Of a stretch of DNA of 64,000 bases, positions 23,701-36,900 are shown one piece after another (the first letter of the stretch is position 1; each line of letters begins with the position of its first letter). Made by a program: the position numbers and the translations under genes. The notes below the pieces were generated by a model, which saw only the letters and a list, made by a program, of their open reading frames with translations, searched no databases and was not told the DNA's origin. The stretch is from Saururus chinensis (Eukaryota; Streptophyta; Magnoliopsida; Piperales; Saururaceae), in contig CP141140.1 in assembly GCA_035235625.1 (NCBI GenBank), positions 41,163,351 through 41,227,350 on the forward strand, given 5' to 3'.

Positions 23701-26700
23701 GATTGATCACTCTAAAAGTTGTTTCATTAGGAAACAATGAATTATCGATCGCTGTTTAAAGTGATTGATCACTAGTAGTTTTGGTTCCCTAGTTCAAGCC
23801 TTTTTGGAATAGATTTTATTCCTAGTTGGAGTCAAATTCTTAAACAACTTAAAGGCCTATATAAATGCTAAAAAGTCACAAATTTGAAGAGATAAATACC
23901 TAAAAAATAATAAAGAAGAAAAGAGAGGTCCTTCATCATTGTTTTGTTAGAGAGTTCACTAAAAAGTTTCATGCACATGTTAATAATGGATTTATGAAGA
24001 CACACAATTGAAAGAGAAGATTCTCACAAAAAAAATGGAGACAAAATAATTCATCAAAGGAATTGATGAATCTCAAAGGTGAATCAATAATTGAATGAGT
24101 CTTTGATTGAGTTGCTAGAAGGAGATAAAAAATTGAACAATAGGGAAAGATTCAAGGATTCAAAGGAGGAACAACGGAAGGCTAACAACAAAGAGGCTGA
24201 ACAAAGAAAATGAGTTTTCATTTATGTAGAGACTTTAGAGGTTCGTAGGTTGTTCTTAGTGTCTTGTATATTCTTTCTTACTAGTGCATTGGTTTGGCCT
24301 TGTGAGGCAGTGGTGGTTTTTCACCCAAGTTGGATTTTTCACGTTAAATATTTGTGTCCTTATGTGTGATTTACATGCTTGATTTGATTGAATACTTGGT
24401 AGATTGATAGTTCATGAGTAGTTAGTTCATTTTCATTACTTACTATAAATTCTTGCGTATAAAGGCTAGAACTATTGATTCTTACTCTTATAAAGTACAA
24501 GTTTGAAGAGCAATCTAGTAATCCACTATCGCCATCTATTTGGATATTAAAATCTCAAGTAGTAGCTAAGGATTTTTGTTTAAAAATTATTTTTGTTTCA
24601 TGCTATCAATTTGATTTTGCATGCTGTTGTGTGTCAAGTTTGTTTAAACTTTATAGTATTTTATTCTTAGTTATATATCTTGTGTTAGGGTTTAATTCCT
24701 TATTAGTGCTTAGTTTACTTGTTTTTCTCTTAAAATTACTTAATAAACTTGCTTATTTGTGTGCCCTAATTAGTAATTTTTCTTACACTTATATTTCACC
24801 TTGATTTGATTGATTAAAAGTTGTTGCTTTGGTGTATCAATTTGTTTAATCTTAAGGGTTTCGCCAAATAATTCTATGAGTGAGCATGGTGACTTGGATA
24901 ATCCTATGAGTCACCCACCATTGTTTGATAGTCAGAACTTCTTATATAGGAAGAATATGATGAGAGCTTTTATTCAAGCACTTGATGGCTATGTTTAGAA
25001 TGTGGTGATTACATGATAGAATCCTCCCATGACCAAAAACAGATGGAAATTCAATCTTAAAAGTTGAAAGTAAATGGGATGAAAATGAGACAAAGCGTGC
25101 AAATAAAAAAATGTAAGGCCCTTATTGCATTATTTAATACCGTAGAAAAATTACAACATAGGTTAATCTCAAATTACACTTCTGCCAAAGTTGCATAAGA
25201 AAAACTTATGACATATAATAAGGGAGCAAAGGCTGTCAAAGTGTCTCAAGGTTACAAATGGTTACCTTCAAATTTGAGAACATAAAATGAAATGATTTCT
25301 AAAAAATTATGCTAAGATATTGGATATTGTCAACACTTGTGACCAAGGAGGGGAGCCTAAACCTGACTACCTTGTTGTGAGAAGGCTTTTTAAGGTTTTT
25401 GTCCTCCAAATTCAAAATTAAGGCGACAGTTATTAATGAATCTAAGAAAATAGACACCTTAGACATTAAGGAACTTGTAGAAAACATTAGAACCTTTGAT
25501 ATGCAATAGGATTTTTATAAAAATATGAAAGAATTGTTTGAGAAATCTAAGGGAAAACAAACTACCCTTAAGATATCTAAGAAAGCTTCCAAGAAAAATA
25601 AAACTTTGAACACCTTAGAAGAATATGAAGAATATGAGGATAATGAAAAACTAATGCACTTGTTAGCTAAACACTTCAAAAAATTTATGAAATCTTAGAA
25701 CTTTCAGTTTAGGAATAAAGGTCAAAATTTGGGAAAGAAACAAGGGGATAAGAGAGATGAGAGACAAAGTAAATAAGATAAGAAGAATATGAATTTCTTT
25801 AAATGTGGTAAGTTAGGTAATTTTGGTGCTAACTATCCTAACAATAATTCTGATCGTTCTTTAGAAAATAAACCTAAGAAACCAAAAGGGGTTAATAATA
25901 AGAAAAAGGGAAATGTGCTTTAAGCAACTTACTCTCATGAGAGCTCTTTTGAAGAAGATGAAATGTGTAACTATACTACCTTCCATTTAGGTATGAAGGA
26001 AGATGATTCTAGTGAAGAGTCTCATAAGTCCACTTCTCTTTAAGAGAACTCAAAGTCTGACTTTGATTCTGATGAGTACAAAGGGTTCTTCTAACAATTT
26101 CTAATTTTCACTAGAAAAACCAAACACCTTAAGAGAAAGTTTAAAAAGAAAGATGATGAGTTAGTCTTGTCTTCTCAAGAGGCAAATAGGTTAGTGGAGT
26201 TAAACATTAAGCTAGAGAGAGAAGTGAATGACCTTAATAAAGACGTTGAGCATGAAAGGGAGAAGTCTAGTACTCTCAGTAGATAATTTATGTAGAGAGA
26301 AGTGAATGACCTTAAATAAAAACTTTGAGCATGAAAGAGAGAAGTGAATGATCTTAATAAAGACTTTGAGCATGAAAGAGAGAAGTCTAGTACTCTCAGT
26401 AGAGAATTTATGTTCTTTAAAGAGAAATTAGATGAATTTAAGAGTGCCAAGAATACATTGAGTTCTTGTTGAGAATAGGTCAAACAAATAAAATGTGCTT
26501 AGGTTTTAGGAATTACATATTTACCCCTTTATCAAAAACCTATTATCTTTATAAATAGCAAAAAGAGATAAACAACCTAAGATAGTGCCCAACCTACCTA
26601 AGTCAAGACAAAAGGAAGTGAGGATAGATTATAGTATTGTGGGAGTATATGACATATGATATAGTGATTCCCATGCTAGAAAGTGTGCCCAAAGAAACAT

Positions 26701-27985
26701 CCTTTCAAACTTAGCTTAAAGAAGAAGGAGGAGAAGCACCCCATGAACTCCTAGACAACCCCACCAAGTCTATGAGAAGAAGATAAAGCTGCGACGGATC
26801 AATTAGGAAAAGTAAGAAAAAACACCTTAAATTGCCTTAGGATAGGTTGGCTTGGCAAGACTAAGGAGCTTGTCATCTCCGAGTAAAGAAATTAAGTTTT
26901 GTCCATTATTTCATACTTTCAATTTTTTGGACAACGTAATCTTTTTGATTTTTATCACATTTTGCTCTATTTTCATGTCTTTCAATTCATAGGTTTAGAA
27001 TTGAAAAAAAATTGGAATATGATAAAAAACATAAGAAATTAGTGTACCTTTTCCTTTTTTTTGCAATTTGCTTTGTTTTTTTATTGGTTCATCTCTTAAG
27101 ACTGAAAAAAATAATTTTCTTTTAAACTGGAAAAAATAATATGATTTGTAATCAATATACCTTAACAAAGAGAATACACCAAGAAAAATGAAGAACGATT
27201 TGATTTTCTTTTACTTGATACTGCAATTCTCTGATTTTTATAATATGTACACATCATGTATAGACTCAAGTCAATTTTATTAACTAGTTTAATCCTTTCC
27301 TGAAGATATTTTATTCCTTGTTGGAGTCAAAGTCTCAAACTAACTTATAGACCTATATAAAAGCAAAGAATCTCGAATTTGAAGAGAAAAAATAATAAAA
27401 TAATAGAGAAGAAATGAGAGGTCCTTTATCATTGTTTTCCTAGAGAGTTCACTAAAAAACTTCATATTCATGTTAATGGTAGTTTCATAAAAATACAAAC
27501 CTAAAAAAGTAGATTCTCACTTATTAAACAAAAGAGGTGACATAACAAAATTTTCAAAGGAGTTGAACAAACTAAAAGGTGAATCAACAATTGAAGGAGT
27601 CATTGATTGAGTTGCTAAAAGGAGACAAATAATAAAAATGAAGAGGGAAAGCTTCAAGGATTTAGAGAAGGAAGAATTGAAGGCCAACAATGAAGAAGAC
27701 TAAACAAAGAAAATGAGATTTCGTTTGTGTAGAGTCTTTAGAGGTTGGCTGGCTGTTCTTAGTGTCTTATGAGTCCTTACTTACAAGTGCACACTGGTTT
27801 GGCCTTGTGAGGCCATCGTAGTTTTTCACCCAAGTTTGGTTTTCCATGTTAAATGTCTGTCTTTGTGTGATTTGTATGCTTAGATTGATTGAATAATTGG
27901 TAGATTGATAGTTCATGCATAGTTAGTTCGTTTTCATTGCTTAGTATAAATTCTTACATATATAGGCTAGAACTCTTTATTCTTA
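23540..27985 (+). mobile_element. Ty1/copia-type fossil with two LTRs and gag
   Basis: Two directly repeated regions, about 23785-24490 and 27285-27985, align by eye (shared landmarks: ggcctatataaa / gacctatataaa, agaggtcctt, attgttttc/g, gtttcgcc-proximal block, ggctagaactat / ggctagaactct). Between them, from about 24880, is a gag-like region that opens with a DNPMSHPPLFDSQNFLYRKN-type segment and includes a zinc-knuckle remnant near 25790 (FKCGKLGNF). Lysine-, glutamate- and serine-rich text with an internal duplication follows (26210-26400). I see no integrase or RT, so the element is much shortened. The layout resembles SIRE/Maximus-type copia elements. It is thoroughly broken, with many interruptions, and looks old from LTR divergence. 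The 5' edge is uncertain. Confidence 0.65.
26209..26420. repeat. Local tandem duplication in the fossil gag region
   Basis: The block agagagaagtgaatgacctta followed by gagcatgaaagggagaagtc recurs about three times between 26209 and 26410 with period variation, giving repeated coiled-coil-like text. It looks like slippage duplication within the fossil. Confidence 0.7.
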
Positions 27986-27989
27986 CTTA

Positions 27990-29200
27990 TCAACCAGTCC
28001 CAAGGGGTGATCGATCGTGCTGTTTGGGCGATCGATTAGCTCAAAAACCTAAAATAATAGCTTTTCTTGCTCAAAATTGATTTGAATTCATTCTATAATT
28101 CTATAAAAATTCATAAAAACTGATGAAACTTCATATAATCATTATCTAACCCTAAGACATGATAAATCTAATATTTCTCATGCATATTCGTGTAAAAAAA
28201 TATATTAAATCATCCATTAAAGAAGATTAAAATTCACTCATCTATAAGCTTCTAGAATATGAATCCACCCACAAATATGATATTAATACAAGTAAAACCT
28301 CATTAAATAAAAACCCCTTACCTCAAATCAGATTGTAAACACTTCAATCTTCTCCCAAACTCAAAGAATCCCTACCTAATAAATTAGGTTGCATTATCCC
28401 TAAACAGAAATCCAACCTTTCCACCAAATAGAGACTTAAACCACTAATAGATAATTGATCTCACATCCTCTTGTGCCCAAAATGAAAATCACAAGAGTAG
28501 AAGCAAGAAATCCAAATATAGGGTTTCAACACATAAGTAAAAGAATGAACTTGAGGAGAAGAGCAACTTAGAATCTCATTCAAGAGAAAAACATGAGATT
28601 TTGGGAAAAAATCGAAAGAAACATGGAAGAGATTGAGTGATTATACCTTAGATTAAGCTTTTCCTTCTTGATATGGGGGTAGAGCTCTCCAAAACCTTCT
28701 AAATCTCATCCCACCCTAAATGGGAAAATGATTAATGTTTCTATTTATAATTAGGGCAAGTAAGTGGGTCTAAAATGGGCCCAATAAGGAACTAAGTAAA
28801 CCCATTAAGTGGAACTAACCAAAAGCAAATTTGACAAAGGTCAAGCCCATTTAAAATGCCAAGTGAGGGTCAACAGCACAAGAAGTTAGCGCGTTACTAT
28901 AGATGGTCATGGGTCCTAGGGTAGGGCCCACTTCCTTAATAAAAGGAATTTTATGACAAATGACAACAATTAGTGTAACACTTAGTAGATTAAGCTATGC
29001 ACTAATGTTTTCCAACGAAAAATAAAAATAAAACCCAAAAAAATAGTGATTAAACCAAACCATCACATGAAAATAAAAACACACAAAAAAGAGTAAAACA
29101 TTCTCTAAACGAAAAATAGTAAAACTTTATAGTTCTAAAAAAATAGTAAAACTTTACAATTTTACAGTTTCACTCTTGAATTTTCCCATTAATTCCATTC
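27990..29200. other. Gene-free stretch, possibly a further LTR remnant
   Basis: Starts abruptly where the copia-type LTR similarity stops and carries gatcgatcgtgc- and gcgatcgattagc-type motifs. It is AT-rich with no open frame or domain. Composition and polarity resemble LTR sequence, but I find no paired ends or duplication. Confidence 0.35.
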
Positions 29201-31659
29201 ACAAAAATATGGGCCAATTCACTCATAAGGGTATTTTTTGTCATTTTGAGCTTCCTGAACTTTAATTGGTACAAAACTAATCTTAAGAGCCTCTCGTGTG
29301 GCAACATGGGGGCGCAAAAAGGAAAGAGAAGGACAATCTTTTTCTCTATTGGTACAACTAGCCCCTACCTTTATTTCATAGATCCATTGTAATTTTTTAG
29401 ACATTTTATGGAGCTATAAACCCCATGAACCAACCTTGGTTCACGAAAAGGTGGGGGCCATAACCCTAGGGAAAAATAGTCAATTATCCACTTACTGAGA
29501 TTTTTCCCACTATTTATTGGTCTAAGTTTGGGTTATACCATCACCTCTCTAGATTTTTTCCCAATTTTAAACTTTACTCATAGGCCCTTGAATTGGAAAC
29601 CCTAAATCGGGTAATTGAATATTATTCTATGATTCAATTATAAGGGTAAATTGGTCATTTTATAGTCTGAGAATTTTTCTAATGCTAAAATTTAGTCAGC
29701 AACACTCTCTCTCGGTCATTTGATCATTTTTATAAAATTTTCCCCATTCTTTAACCCCCTGAACTGGACCCAGTTCAATTTCTCTTTATTTTTTATGAGG
29801 CTGGGACGGGTGAGGCCCAATCAGATTTGGTCCTAACTAGAGTGGTTCGGGTCACCCAACCTGAACCCAAGCCTAAACATTCTGCAACAGGGGTTGTCCC
29901 CAACATCCGGCAAGAGGCTTCCTACCCTTTGGCAGTGCCGCCCCTAGCCACCATGGTAGGTGAGAGCCAGGGCCGATCTGATCAACATCGCAAACTGAAT
30001 CTGACGGCCCTAGCCTTGTCTACATTTGGTGGCTAACCAAGGCATCAAAGCCCCCCCTTTTTTACATTGTCCATCCATTTAGTGTGGCTGATCATTTTTT
30101 CATGTCTTTCACATGACACTAGTAGAGTATGATCATGTTGAAGTATAAATGCTTACGCATATGCTACATTAATTATGTATAAACCATGTTCTACATATTT
30201 GAGCTTATTTATGAACATGACCATGTATGTTTATGCTTACTTATGCTTACATGATACTCATTCTTCGTGTATGAACCATGTCTCATGCATAATAGGTCTG
30301 ATTAGTGTATGACTTCTTATGCTTGCATGTGCCTAGCATTGTTCACATATGTATCACGTCACATACATTACAAAAATAATTTGTTAAGCTATGTTTAATC
30401 GTGTTTAACCATGATTAGTCATTGTGTGCCATAGTTTTCTAGATTAGCCTATTGAAGATTTGAATGAACTAGTTTTACATACGAAAGGGTGGGGTTTTCT
30501 ATCCAATGGGCAGGGTTTTACGTCTGAAAGGGCATGTTTCATCCCCAAGTGAGAAGAGCAGAATGCTTAATGAGAAAACTATTGAGACTTCTTAAGCAAG
30601 CTCCAGGCTGGTTTGCTCATATGCATTAGCTAACCGGGGCACTTCCAGTTTATAGGATTTGCCAAACTAGCTTAGGCCTTCCTTCTTAAGATTACCAGGG
30701 TGAGCATGCTGTCTAGGCCTTCATTCTTAGGATTTCTAGGATGAGTATGTTGATTTCTTTACCATGAGACATTCATTGTACTATTTATACAGGGCTTTGT
30801 GTATGAATTATGATGATTATATTTATACAATATGTGTATGGATTGTGGCATTGGATTATGCAGGATGTGTATGAATTATGAGAGTTGATTACGCAGGATG
30901 TGTATGGATTATGACACTTGATTATGCAGATGTGTATGGATTGTGATACTAGATCATGCAATATGTGTATGGATTATGATAGTTGAACACACAGGCTGTG
31001 GGTGTGGATTATGATATATTGAGACATGATACATAATTTTTATTTATAGATATGTGATGCATGAATGAGATATTTCTCACAAGTTGTATGTGTGAGAATT
31101 TGATGTGCTCTTTTGTTATTAACACCGGTCTTACATAAGGTTTATATGATGCTTCTTATGGATTATGTTTTGATGTTAATGTCAATTTAAAGTTTTCAAA
31201 CCCTTACTAAGCTAAGCTCACCCTATTTGCATTGTTTTATTTTGGTGTTGTATGGTTGTGCCATACAGGTGCTCAGGATGACTTATTTTACAAACATGAA
31301 GGCGATTAGATACATATAAAGTGTGGGATAGTTCATTATGATGAGATAGACTTTATGTTTGGTTATGATATAACTTGTGATACTTTTTATGTTATGAGAG
31401 AGCCTTGTTTGATGGCTTAAACATATTTGTTGCCTTTTGATGCTTGATATTTATTAGGTTATTTTGAGACTTATGTAAGCATATCAATAACTAAGAGAGT
31501 TTAATTAATTTCTTTTATCTTCCATTAGTTTGCTTTTGCACAAAAGGAATATTATGTGCTTCAATCTAGCCTAGTTTTAAGTTAGCTTTCACTTTGTCGC
31601 GCCATCATGATCTCTCTTTGGACCGGGTTTGGGTAAATGGGGTATAACAGGGCATGACA
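29200..31659 (+). mobile_element. LTR-family copy B (gypsy-like)
   Basis: The uninterrupted relative of copies A and C. The left part, 29215-29700, matches copy A inverted (phrases gggtattttttgtcattttg and cccatgaaccaaccttggtt). The middle carries a run of tgtgtatggattatga-type imperfect repeats (30830-31010). The right part carries caggtgctcaggatgactta and ends GGGCATGACA at 31659 (or ATAACA at 31649). A 69-codon open frame at 29827-30036 lies in a GC-richer patch and has no recognised domain. No gag or pol; fossil LTR or solo LTR whose left boundary I cannot fix. Confidence 0.5.
30830..31015. repeat. Imperfect short tandem repeat in copy B
   Basis: A unit of roughly 36 bp of the type caggatgtgtatggattatgacacttgattatg is repeated about five times with changes. 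Confidence 0.7.
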
Positions 31660-32509
31660 AAAACCTCTTGAGAGGTCAAGGACTTACTTAAGAATGGAGA
31701 TGACCTTTTACCATATGAAAAAATTACCCTCATGCCCTTTGGGGCATTATAACTCATTTTCATAAAAATAGATTTTCCTAACCTGAGGAGAGTTAGGGCA
31801 CAATAGCACGAGATTTTCTAAGGCCATAATTGATTTTAATTAACTTAATTGACTTGAGTTAGTACTATTTGTTGGGACTTGTGTGGGTATGTATTATTTA
31901 TATTTTTATTTGCTTTAATGTTTGCAATTGATGTTGTAATAGTAATTTATCATTAGGTTGAGATTATTGAAAGATTATTCAATGGGGAATAAATAGCATT
32001 AGATTTGGCAAGAACATCTAATCAAGATAATTACTAGAATATCCTTAAGATGGATTTGGGACTAGTTCAAAGTGTGAAGAAGGCCTTTGAGCTGACGATT
32101 TGCCTTTGGTTAATGAACCGATGATAGTTTTAAATCTTAACCCTAATCTCAAAGAGAGTCATTAGGTTTGTGATAGTCATTTTGAATCCTTGATTGTTTA
32201 TCGAGCATAGATAGGGTTCAGGATGATTTTTTTGAGTTATGTTCTATTGATGAGCTATTGATTTGACCATACCAATGCACCTTCCCGTTGGAGGGAGCTA
32301 TATATGAGCCTTTACTCACAACTGATCTATGAATAAACATTTGGTGTACACACAGTCCGAGTTACTGACATTCTACTTGGTTAGTGTCTCTCACTACTTT
32401 TGTTTATGTGCAGTTGTGGGTCATACCTTTCTACTCTAGTTAAGTCCTTAAAGGCTAGGTTGAGAGATGAAACTTCCTGGTGGATTCTAAGGCTTCATTG
32501 TAGATGATA
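31660..32509. other. Gene-free stretch left of the 3.2-kb solo LTR
   Basis: AT-rich, with no coding frame that I recognise. It ends in the left copy of the 5-bp duplication CCCTT (32510-32514) and was once continuous with 35745 onward. Confidence 0.4.
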
Positions 32510-33944
32510 CCCTTTGTAACACCCCGGGTTTTCACTCACATAAGCATGTGGCAATGCTAACTCAGGGTGTTAACTTGCCAAGCCAATATCACAACACATA
32601 AATAAATAACCTACTAAAGCAAAAACTTCATTAACCAGGATCTTGGCTCAGCCAAGTGCAAGTACTATAACATAATAAAATAACATGATTAGAAATCTGA
32701 TGGCAACACAGTGCCTTATTACAATTTAGCAAGAAGTAAATAAACTAAAGTCCTACTGGTTGTGGAGAATCTACCCTGCTAACTCTGGGCAACTCCTGCT
32801 AAGAAAAACTCCTACTCTGAAACTGGTGCTGATCCTGCATCAAAAGATGCATGAGTATTTCTACAAATACTCAGTAGGTGGCATGAAAAACCACCCTAAA
32901 ACAGAAGATTATGATAGTGTACCAAACAGTAGAGATAAACTGTGAACACAATGCAAAACATCCTGTAGAAGGTATCACATAAAGGTAATATACAGAGTAC
33001 TAATTATCAAATAAACCACACTCCTAAACTGGCAGCTAATGCAAACTTACACGACTCCACTGATATCTACACCGTTCAGAAAACAACTCATTTATTGTCA
33101 TATGAAAAACCGACTCCCGTTCACAAGGAGTACTGCACATAAGCAGGGGAATCCTAACATCTCTAGGGATCCACTTGGATCAGCCATGGGTCTAGAGATG
33201 TAGGTACCAGCTGTGCTCATGGACACACTGGCCGGAGGTAGGTGAGCCTTCCATGATGCTCAAAAACCTGGGTTGCGCATTTGTAGGGATCCATCGTCCC
33301 GAAGAAACGGAGACCAAGAAGGTCTAAAAGATTACCGCCATGGCTATTGCTGTGAACTAACATAATGCTGAATGAACATATTACTTAATGCATCCAAAGA
33401 TTTGAAACTAATCATAACCTATCATGTATGCAACCGACTCTCATGATTGGCAAGATAATGGGCAGATTTAGACTTATGCATGTGAACTAATCAACATGAC
33501 AAATTCAGGCTGATATAACCATTAACATTCAACTTTAGGTACATCACAATCAGGGCTGAAATTCAGAGACATCAAGTTGAATTCTAGAGGCATCTCACGC
33601 TGAAATTCAATGACAACATAGACTGAAATTTAGAGACATCATAAGCTGAATTTTAGAGATTCAATAAGCATGAATACATCATGAATAAAGACTCCAAAAT
33701 TAGGGATTCAATCAGCAAGATTACAACCTAAATCAGCGTTGAGAATCAAGTATTGAAAGGCAATAATGCAACCTAAACTAGGGCTGAAACATAGGTATTC
33801 TCTCAGCATGATCATCACATAAATCAATGCTGAGAATTTGGTATTACTTTGGCCAAAATAGAGCCTATAACAAGGCTGCAAAATAGGGATCTAACTAAGC
33901 ATAAGTAGAGCCTAAACCAAGACTTCAAATCAGGGATTTGATTG

Positions 33945-34640
33945 TCCAAAATATGGCCTAAAGTAAGGCCACCAACCAGGGAATAAATTGACCAAAGTAT
34001 GGCCTAAAGCAAGGCCACAAACCAGGAAATAAGTTGGCCAAACTATGGCCTAAAGTAAGGCCACAAATCAGGGAATAAGTTGGCCAAACTATGGCCTAAA
34101 GTAAGGCCACAAACCAAGGAATAATTTGGCCAAACTATGGCCTAAAGTAAGACCACAAACTAGGGAATAAGTTGGCCAAACTATGGCCTAAAGTAAGGCC
34201 ACAAACCAGGGAATAAGTTGGCCAAACTATGGCCTAAAGTAAGGCCACAAACCAGGGAATAAGTTGGCCAAACTATGGCCTAAAGTAAGGCCACAAACCA
34301 GGGAATAAGTTGGCCAAACTATGGCCTAAAGTAAGGCCACAACCAGGGAATAAGTTGGCCAAACTATGGCCTAAAGTAAGGCCACAAACCAGGGAATAAG
34401 TTGGCCAAACTATGGCCTAAAGTAAGGCCACCAACCAGGGAATAAGTTGGCCAAACTATGGCCTAAAGTAAGGCCACAAACTAGGGAATAAGTTGGCCAA
34501 ACTATGGCCTAAAGTAAGGCCACAAACCAGGGAATAAGTTGGCCAAACTATGGCCTAAAGTAAGGCCACCAACCAGGGAATAAGTTGGCCAAACTATGGC
34601 CTAAAGTAAGGTCACAAACCAGGGAATAAATTCAGCAGAG
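33945..34640. repeat. 46-bp minisatellite in the solo LTR
   Basis: About fifteen head-to-tail units of 46 bp built from ggccaaactatggcctaaag followed by taaggccacaaaccagggaa and taagtt. The central units are nearly identical; the first two or three at the left are more diverged. Each unit holds several GGCC sites. Confidence 0.95.
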
Positions 34641-35299
34641 TGTATGCCCAAATCATGAATAATAAACATGACTAGAATAAGAATCATTCATGCCTAACAT
34701 ATGGCTAAGATAGATGACAAAAAAATCAACAACATACTTGCATGGATTAGGACTAGTTCATGACCTTAAGAGAAACCCCTAAAACCAGGCTGAATTGTGG
34801 CTGAATTACATCTATCAAAACCTCATGCTTAAGGTGTAAAAAGAAGCACCTACTTGTACCAAGTTGTCCCCAAGTTCCTAGCTCTTGCTCCTATGCTTCT
34901 AGGCCTTGAATTCAATCTAATGGTGGCTGATTTGTTCCCTCTTACTTGCTGGTTATAGAGGTCCTTGCTGTCTGAAGGAAGATGATGGAAGAGGTGGAGA
35001 GAAGGGAGGCTAAACAATACCAAAGAGAGCATGGTCCGCCCCCTCCTATTCTTTTTATAAGTACTCCTTCTAGTTTTAGAGTTTTTGGGCCAATGGGAGG
35101 GCTGACCTAATGTGGGTGGACTCCTCTCTAAGAGTCCTATACTTTCCCCCCTCCTATTATGATAAGAACCTGAGATAGAGTCCTAAAGACCTCTCCTTTC
35201 TTATGGATTTCGCCCCCTACACTCTAGGGCTGCCCCCTCTATCTTCCTTTGGGTCTCCTAGATGTCTTGAACTCCTCCCAACTTATAATAAATTGATTC

Positions 35300-35575
35300 C
35301 CTTAGGACTCCCAACTCCTAGCACGAGTAGGACTCCCAACTCCAAGCACAATTATGACATCCAACTCCTAGCATGATTAGGACATCCAACTCTAAGTACA
35401 AGTAGGACATCCAACTCCTAGCATGAGTAGGACATCCAACTCCTAGCATAAGTAGGACATCCAACTCCTAGCACGAGTAGGACATCCAGCTCCTAGCACG
35501 AGTAGGACATCCAGCTCCTAGCACGAGTAGGACATCCAACTCCTAGCACGAGTAGGACTTCCAACCAAAGTTGGA
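35300..35575. repeat. 25-bp minisatellite in the solo LTR
   Basis: About eleven units of the form gagtaggacatccaactcct with agcac, more uniform toward the right side of the array and more diverged on the left. Confidence 0.95.
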
Positions 35576-35744
35576 CCCCTTAACCCTAAGTGGCCATCCC
35601 CCCTTGCATACAAGGGTTGGACCAAAACCTAACTGGTTAACCCACAACATAATCGTAGGGTTTGAAAGCAAATACGGGTAGCAAACAACACACACAAGCA
35701 AAGCAAGGAAAAAAAATACCTAAAATTTGGGGTGTTACACCCTT

Positions 35745-36900
35745 TGTGAGTGGTCTATGGTGGTTATATCATTTGTCACTTGGGTTGATATTTGATAATT
35801 ATATCTATCTTTACGATTAGATAGGAATATTAATAATTAAAAAAAGATTTGTGAGATAATTAATATAATTACTTGTTGTTGATTGTTTAATTAGAACAAG
35901 TAAAATAACTAAAAGATTTGCATCGAATGTATGTCAGCTTAAAATACTTAGGTATTGCATGTTTAATGTTATGTTTCTTGAGATATTGTAGTTTTTAGCT
36001 ATGTTGGGATCTAATCTTGTTAAAAGTAATATTATAGATGTTGTCCAATGAGTACATAAATAACTAACAAGTGTGTTGGCTCAATTTAAAAAATATTAAT
36101 TAATATTTTTATTCTTTTAGAATCTTTCTTCTAAATAAAAGATATGTTCTATTGTTGTTTGACCTTATTAGTTAGAGACTATTTAGCCTAGGGCTAGCAA
36201 GACCAGGATGTTGGTGTGGGAATGAGGACGATATTGTAATTTTGTAAGTAATTAAATTTACTTGCATGAGAGCCCACTTTACTTTATAATTTATTATCAA
36301 ACGAATGGTAGACTTATACATAGAAGGTTAACTTGATATTTATGAACTTTTAACATATATAGTAATATTATATATTTTAATATTTGTATTTGTGAACTCT
36401 AGTTATCATGAATAGAATATTTAATCGAATTATTTATTTCATATTTAAGAAAGAAAACAATTCTTATAATTTACCGTGTATCCTTTATTAAATTTTTTTT
36501 TAAAAATCTAGCTTACGACACAAACCATAGAAGAATTCCTCAAGAATGGTGCACCTTCCAAGAAATAGGTGGGATTATGGGGACGAAAATATAAAAAAAC
36601 TGCAAGGGAGTTGGCAGCCAGACAGATCTCATACTTGGATATAGGATGTCATATTTTTTAACTTGTAAGTAAAAGTTATTACACAAACGTAATAGATTAA
36701 GTCGCAGTCTGCATTAAGTCCTGCAGGACTTGTCCCTGCCTTATCCAATTTGCTAGATCTACTACCACTTCTGTATTTAGAAAAATAAAATGGTTACATC
36801 CAATCTCCTATGGAATGTTTCAAGATTAGCAGTATTAGTGCACCACATTAGCTTAAAGGCTTTCATTTGAGACATTAATATAGGGCAGATTAGGGGTTTT
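35745..36900. other. Gene-free AT-rich stretch
   Basis: Continuation of the sequence interrupted by the solo LTR. It is very AT-rich with no open frame of note. No repeat boundary or gene signal was recognised. Confidence 0.4.

Larger units (their letters stand above)
32515..35739. mobile_element. Solo LTR, Ty3/gypsy-like, 3.2 kb
   Basis: Starts TGTAACACCCC and ends GGGGTGTTACA, a perfect 11-bp inverted repeat with TG/CA ends. It is flanked by CCCTT at 32510-32514 and 35740-35744, a perfect 5-bp duplication. There is no gag or pol; the size and ends fit a solo LTR left after recombination between two LTRs. The phrase aaatactcagtaggtggcatg near 32862 is typical of large plant gypsy LTRs as I know them. 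It contains two minisatellites, listed separately. The symmetrical ends do not reveal orientation. Open frames at 32760-32945 and 34850-35032 have no domains. Confidence 0.85.

Noticed and set aside
24475-24804. 109-codon hydrophobic open frame
   Set aside because: Sits at the LTR end and leader of the copia-type fossil; T-rich sequence reads as Leu/Phe/Tyr in this frame by composition.
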